From: a bacterium ADurb.Bin374
GTDB taxonomy: Bacteria > Riflebacteria > Ozemobacteria > Ozemobacterales > Ozemobacteraceae
Length of the DNA stretch: 8,548 nucleotides
Direction: 5' to 3'
Assembly (NCBI GenBank): GCA_002068715.1
Contig: MWAR01000134.1
Coordinates: 1-8,548 of the forward strand
Part shown: positions 6,236 to 8,548 of the stretch, piece after piece
Layout: every line of letters begins with the position of its first letter
Numbering within the stretch: position 1 is the stretch's first letter
Made by a program: the position numbers and the translations under genes
The notes under the pieces: generated by a model
What the model was told of the DNA's origin: nothing
Seen by the model: only the letters and a program-made list of their open reading frames with translations
Database searches by the model: none

Positions 6236-7633
6236 TCAGCGCCGCTTCTTTCCACCGTTCCGGCGAAGGGCGTCTCCGGATTCGGAGGATTCGCCTTCCG
6301 AAACGGTGAGTATCCATGCATCCTGGCCGGTGCCGCCCGCGGCGATATCATGCTCGCCGCGCGGGGAACCGGCGCCGACTGCCCTGAAGCTGCCGTCAGC
6401 GAGATCGTAGGCGTCATATCCGGCATCAGTGTCGCGACCGCCGAGACAGCGCTGCCAGAGCAGGCTGCCCTCGCCGTCGAGCGCGAGAAGCCAGACATCG
6501 GAACTGTTGCCGTGAAGGCCGCTGACGTCTCCCGAGGCGTTCGCCGACGAGGTGGTGCCGATGCAGATGAAATTCCCGTCCGCCGTCGGCTTGATCGAGC
6601 GCAGACAATCGTCGGCCCACCCGCCGAACACCTTGTTCCAGAGCATGTGCCCCGTCGAGTCGATATCGAGCACCCAGGCATCGTCACCGCCGAGATGATC
6701 GCGGCTCGACGCGTTGTATGAGCGCGACATACCCGCGATCATGTAGGTGCTGTCAGCCGCCGCGGCGATTCCGTAGCCGACATCCTCCTCCCAGCCGCCG
6801 AAATCCGATTGCCAGGCGATCGTGCCGTCGGCTGCGACTTTGACGGTGAGCACGTTTCCCAAACCGTTCGTTTGTAGATCGACGTCTTCGACCGTCGGCA
6901 GCCGCTCGAGACGGCCGACAGCGACGAACCCGTCGTCGATGCCCCGGATGACGTCGAAGGCCATGTCATCACCCTTGCCGCCGATGCAGGTCTGCCAGAG
7001 CAGATTGCCCGCATCGTCGATGCGGATCAGCCAGGCATCGCTTCCGCCGTGGTTGCCGCCGACGTTCCCATCGTTCGACGAGGTCGCCCCGGCGATGACG
7101 AAGCCGCCGTCCGGGGCGGTCACCACGCCGAAACCGAAATCCTCGAGACTGCCGCCGTATGCCTTCTGCCAGCGAACATTGCCCGAGGTGTCTAGCCTCA
7201 CTGCCCATAGATCGCTGCCGCCGTGGTACCCCGAGACGCCACCCTGCGACGAGTTGGTCGATCCGACGACGAGTGAGCTTCCGTCGGCGAGAACGACGAG
7301 ATCGCAGGCTTCGTCATTTTCGAAGCCGCCGAACGTTTTTTTCCAGAGCTGGGTTCCGGTTTTTCCGTATTTCACGGCGAGCAGTTCCCGACGGCCGTGA
7401 ATCGTGCGGGTGTCGACGGGCGGCAGGGTCATGAAGCCGACGGCGATGCAGCCTCCGTCGGGGGTGGGCTCGACGGCATGGTAGGTATCGTCCGCATGGC
7501 TGCCGACGCAGGCCTGCCAGAGGATCGCCGGGTTCGGAGCCGGGAGCGCCGCCGCCGGAACGGAAGAAAGAGGGGTCCAGACAGCCAGAAAGACGGCCCA
7601 GAACAGGGAAACGCGGCACCAGCGATAATTCAT
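6236..7633 (-). CDS. secreted seven-repeat protein, predicted beta-propeller
   Basis: This 465-residue protein has an N-terminal signal peptide: charged start, hydrophobic core (about 8-22), and likely cleavage after A29 in 'VPAAA'. It should therefore be exported. The remainder is seven consecutive repeats of 55-61 residues, each running 'LLWQ..xGG..DD', a variable strand, 'DGGFVIAG', a Gly/Asn-rich turn, 'GGSDAWLIRID..G'. The GG-acidic motif recurs as GSHADD, GGFENDE, GGSLED, GGKGDD, GGWEED, GGWADD and GGRDTD. Seven units strongly suggest one closed seven-bladed propeller, a fold that typically binds proteins or glycans or serves as a scaffold. No catalytic motif, lipobox or sorting domain is visible; the tail (about 448-465) is polar and basic. 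The start is supported by AAGGAG on the reverse strand (7640-7645), six bases upstream. No strong promoter is seen in the 67-base gap to the cyclase, so co-transcription is possible. The repeat count is visible; the fold is inferred. Confidence 0.88.
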   Translation of the reverse strand: MNYRWCRVSLFWAVFLAVWTPLSSVPAAALPAPNPAILWQACVGSHADDTYHAVEPTPDGGCIAVGFMTLPPVDTRTIHGRRELLAVKYGKTGTQLWKKTFGGFENDEACDLVVLADGSSLVVGSTNSSQGGVSGYHGGSDLWAVRLDTSGNVRWQKAYGGSLEDFGFGVVTAPDGGFVIAGATSSNDGNVGGNHGGSDAWLIRIDDAGNLLWQTCIGGKGDDMAFDVIRGIDDGFVAVGRLERLPTVEDVDLQTNGLGNVLTVKVAADGTIAWQSDFGGWEEDVGYGIAAAADSTYMIAGMSRSYNASSRDHLGGDDAWVLDIDSTGHMLWNKVFGGWADDCLRSIKPTADGNFICIGTTSSANASGDVSGLHGNSSDVWLLALDGEGSLLWQRCLGGRDTDAGYDAYDLADGSFRAVGAGSPRGEHDIAAGGTGQDAWILTVSEGESSESGDALRRNGGKKRR

Positions 7634-7700
7634 GCACGGCTCCTTGGAAATCCGCTTCCCTTATCGGACGGTATCGCCTTTTGGATGAGGGGTTGAACCG

Positions 7701-8548
7701 TTATGCCGGCCGTGTTTCGGAAACGGGGCGGAGGCGAACCAGCTCGAACATGCGGACCGGCTGCTGTTTTCCCGTCACTTCCGTGAATGGCATCTCCTCG
7801 GCTTCGACCAGTTCGGAAACGGCGTTGAACGTGCTTTCGGAAAGGACGATGCGCGTGTGTCTGCCTTTTTTCGAAGCTGTTTCAAGCCGCGATGCGAGAT
7901 TCACTTCGTCGCCGATGACGGTCAGGTCCTTACGGGTGGCGCTGCCCACGTCGCCAAGCATGACCCGGCCGGTGTTGACGCCGATGCCGATCCGGATCGT
8001 GAACAGGCCCCGCTCCGCGCGCGAGGCGTTGAAATCTTCGAGGAATCGCATCATCGAGACGGCCGTCAGAACGGCGCGGATCGCGTGGTGCTGGGTTCCG
8101 GCGTGGAACACGGCCATGACGGCATCGCCGATGAACTTGTCGACGCGGCCGTCGTTGCACCGGATGATCGGCTCGACCTCGCTCATGAACGCGTTGAGCA
8201 TGGCGAAGATTTCTTTCGGGGGATGCTGTTCGGAAAGGCTCGTGAAGCCCCGGATATCCGAGAACAGGATCGAGGCTTCGAGGAACTCGCCTTCGACCGT
8301 TCGGCTGCCCGCATCGTCGCGAACCGCTTCCAGCACGGTTTCGGAAACGTATGCCCGCATGCGCTCCCGTTCGCGCAGGCCCCGGACCATCGTGTTGAAC
8401 GTGCCGGACAGCCGTCCGAACTCGTCCTGCGACGTGACCGGAAGCTGGACGTCGAGGTTTCCCGTGCCGACGCGCTGGACGGCGCGATCCATGCGGCGGA
8501 TCGGGCCGAGCAGGCTTCCGGCCAGCGCCCCGCCGAGGGCCACGGCGG
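7701..8548 (-). CDS. HAMP-domain class III adenylate/guanylate cyclase (5' end outside window)
   Basis: The frame is open to the window edge, so the N-terminus (probably a sensor and membrane helices) is missing. The GTG at 8541-8543 merely begins the visible part and is used here for numbering. A hydrophobic stub ending 'GSLLGPIRRM' is the end of a membrane helix running into a HAMP linker (about 10-62, with 'DEFGRLSGTFNTM'). The cyclase catalytic domain follows (about 86-265). Both metal-binding Asp are present (D96 in 'ILFSDIRGFTSLSE', D140 in 'KFIGDAVMAVF'). So are the adenine-selecting Lys136 and Thr208 (in 'DLTVIGDEVNLASRLE') and the transition-state Asn215 and Arg219. The active site is therefore complete and predicts ATP to cAMP conversion at the inner membrane in response to an external or periplasmic signal. 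Adenylate rather than guanylate specificity rests on the Lys/Thr pair. The TAA is at 7701-7703. Confidence 0.93.
   Translation of the reverse strand, partial: AVALGGALAGSLLGPIRRMDRAVQRVGTGNLDVQLPVTSQDEFGRLSGTFNTMVRGLRERERMRAYVSETVLEAVRDDAGSRTVEGEFLEASILFSDIRGFTSLSEQHPPKEIFAMLNAFMSEVEPIIRCNDGRVDKFIGDAVMAVFHAGTQHHAIRAVLTAVSMMRFLEDFNASRAERGLFTIRIGIGVNTGRVMLGDVGSATRKDLTVIGDEVNLASRLETASKKGRHTRIVLSESTFNAVSELVEAEEMPFTEVTGKQQPVRMFELVRLRPVSETRPA

Noticed and set aside
5098..6687. 529-codon reverse-strand open frame spanning the aminopeptidase, the convergent gap and part of the propeller gene
   Set aside because: It crosses two genes with certain family motifs and includes the intergenic hairpins. 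The composition is Arg/His-rich, as expected of a shadow frame.

Overview
The window is a high-GC bacterial chromosome segment. It carries four forward-strand genes and the 3' end of a fifth (1-6102), followed by two reverse-strand genes (6236-8548) that converge on them. The gene content suggests an environmental, Gram-negative-like bacterium with a large signalling repertoire: a CheY-type receiver, a CheR-type methyltransferase domain, a HAMP-cyclase and a GspG-like pseudopilin. This mix is common in deltaproteobacterial and Riflebacteria-like genomes, but nothing here fixes the phylum. There are no rRNA or tRNA genes, insertion sequences, integrases or CRISPR arrays.

Layout. 1-288 is the 3' end of a TPR-type gene, followed by a GC-rich hairpin. 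A clear sigma70-type promoter (352-381) then drives a two-gene unit: a stand-alone CheY-like receiver protein (426-824) and, with no gap, a 1031-residue protein made of about 740 residues of HEAT repeats fused to a divergent CheR-type methyltransferase domain (825-3920). A 12-bp C(UUCG)G hairpin closes that unit. A second good promoter (4022-4050) precedes an orphan GspG-like pseudopilin (4102-4686). An M18 aminopeptidase (4801-6102) follows, ending in a hairpin that resembles the one after the HEAT-CheR gene.

On the reverse strand, a HAMP plus class III nucleotide cyclase gene (7701-8548, 5' end outside the window) lies 67 bases upstream of a gene for a secreted protein of seven tandem repeats (6236-7633), probably a seven-bladed beta-propeller. 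The 133-base convergent gap (6103-6235) holds three consecutive inverted repeats. No gene-free stretch exceeds 300 bases.

The most unusual item is the receiver/HEAT-CheR pair. The two genes are tightly coupled, there is no chemotaxis receptor, CheA, CheW or CheB in view, and the CheR domain keeps much of the SAM pocket while having Cys where the conserved FFRE arginine belongs. It may be a phospho-controlled scaffold or methyltransferase module that differs from ordinary chemotaxis adaptation. That function is inferred; the domain composition is read directly from the sequence.
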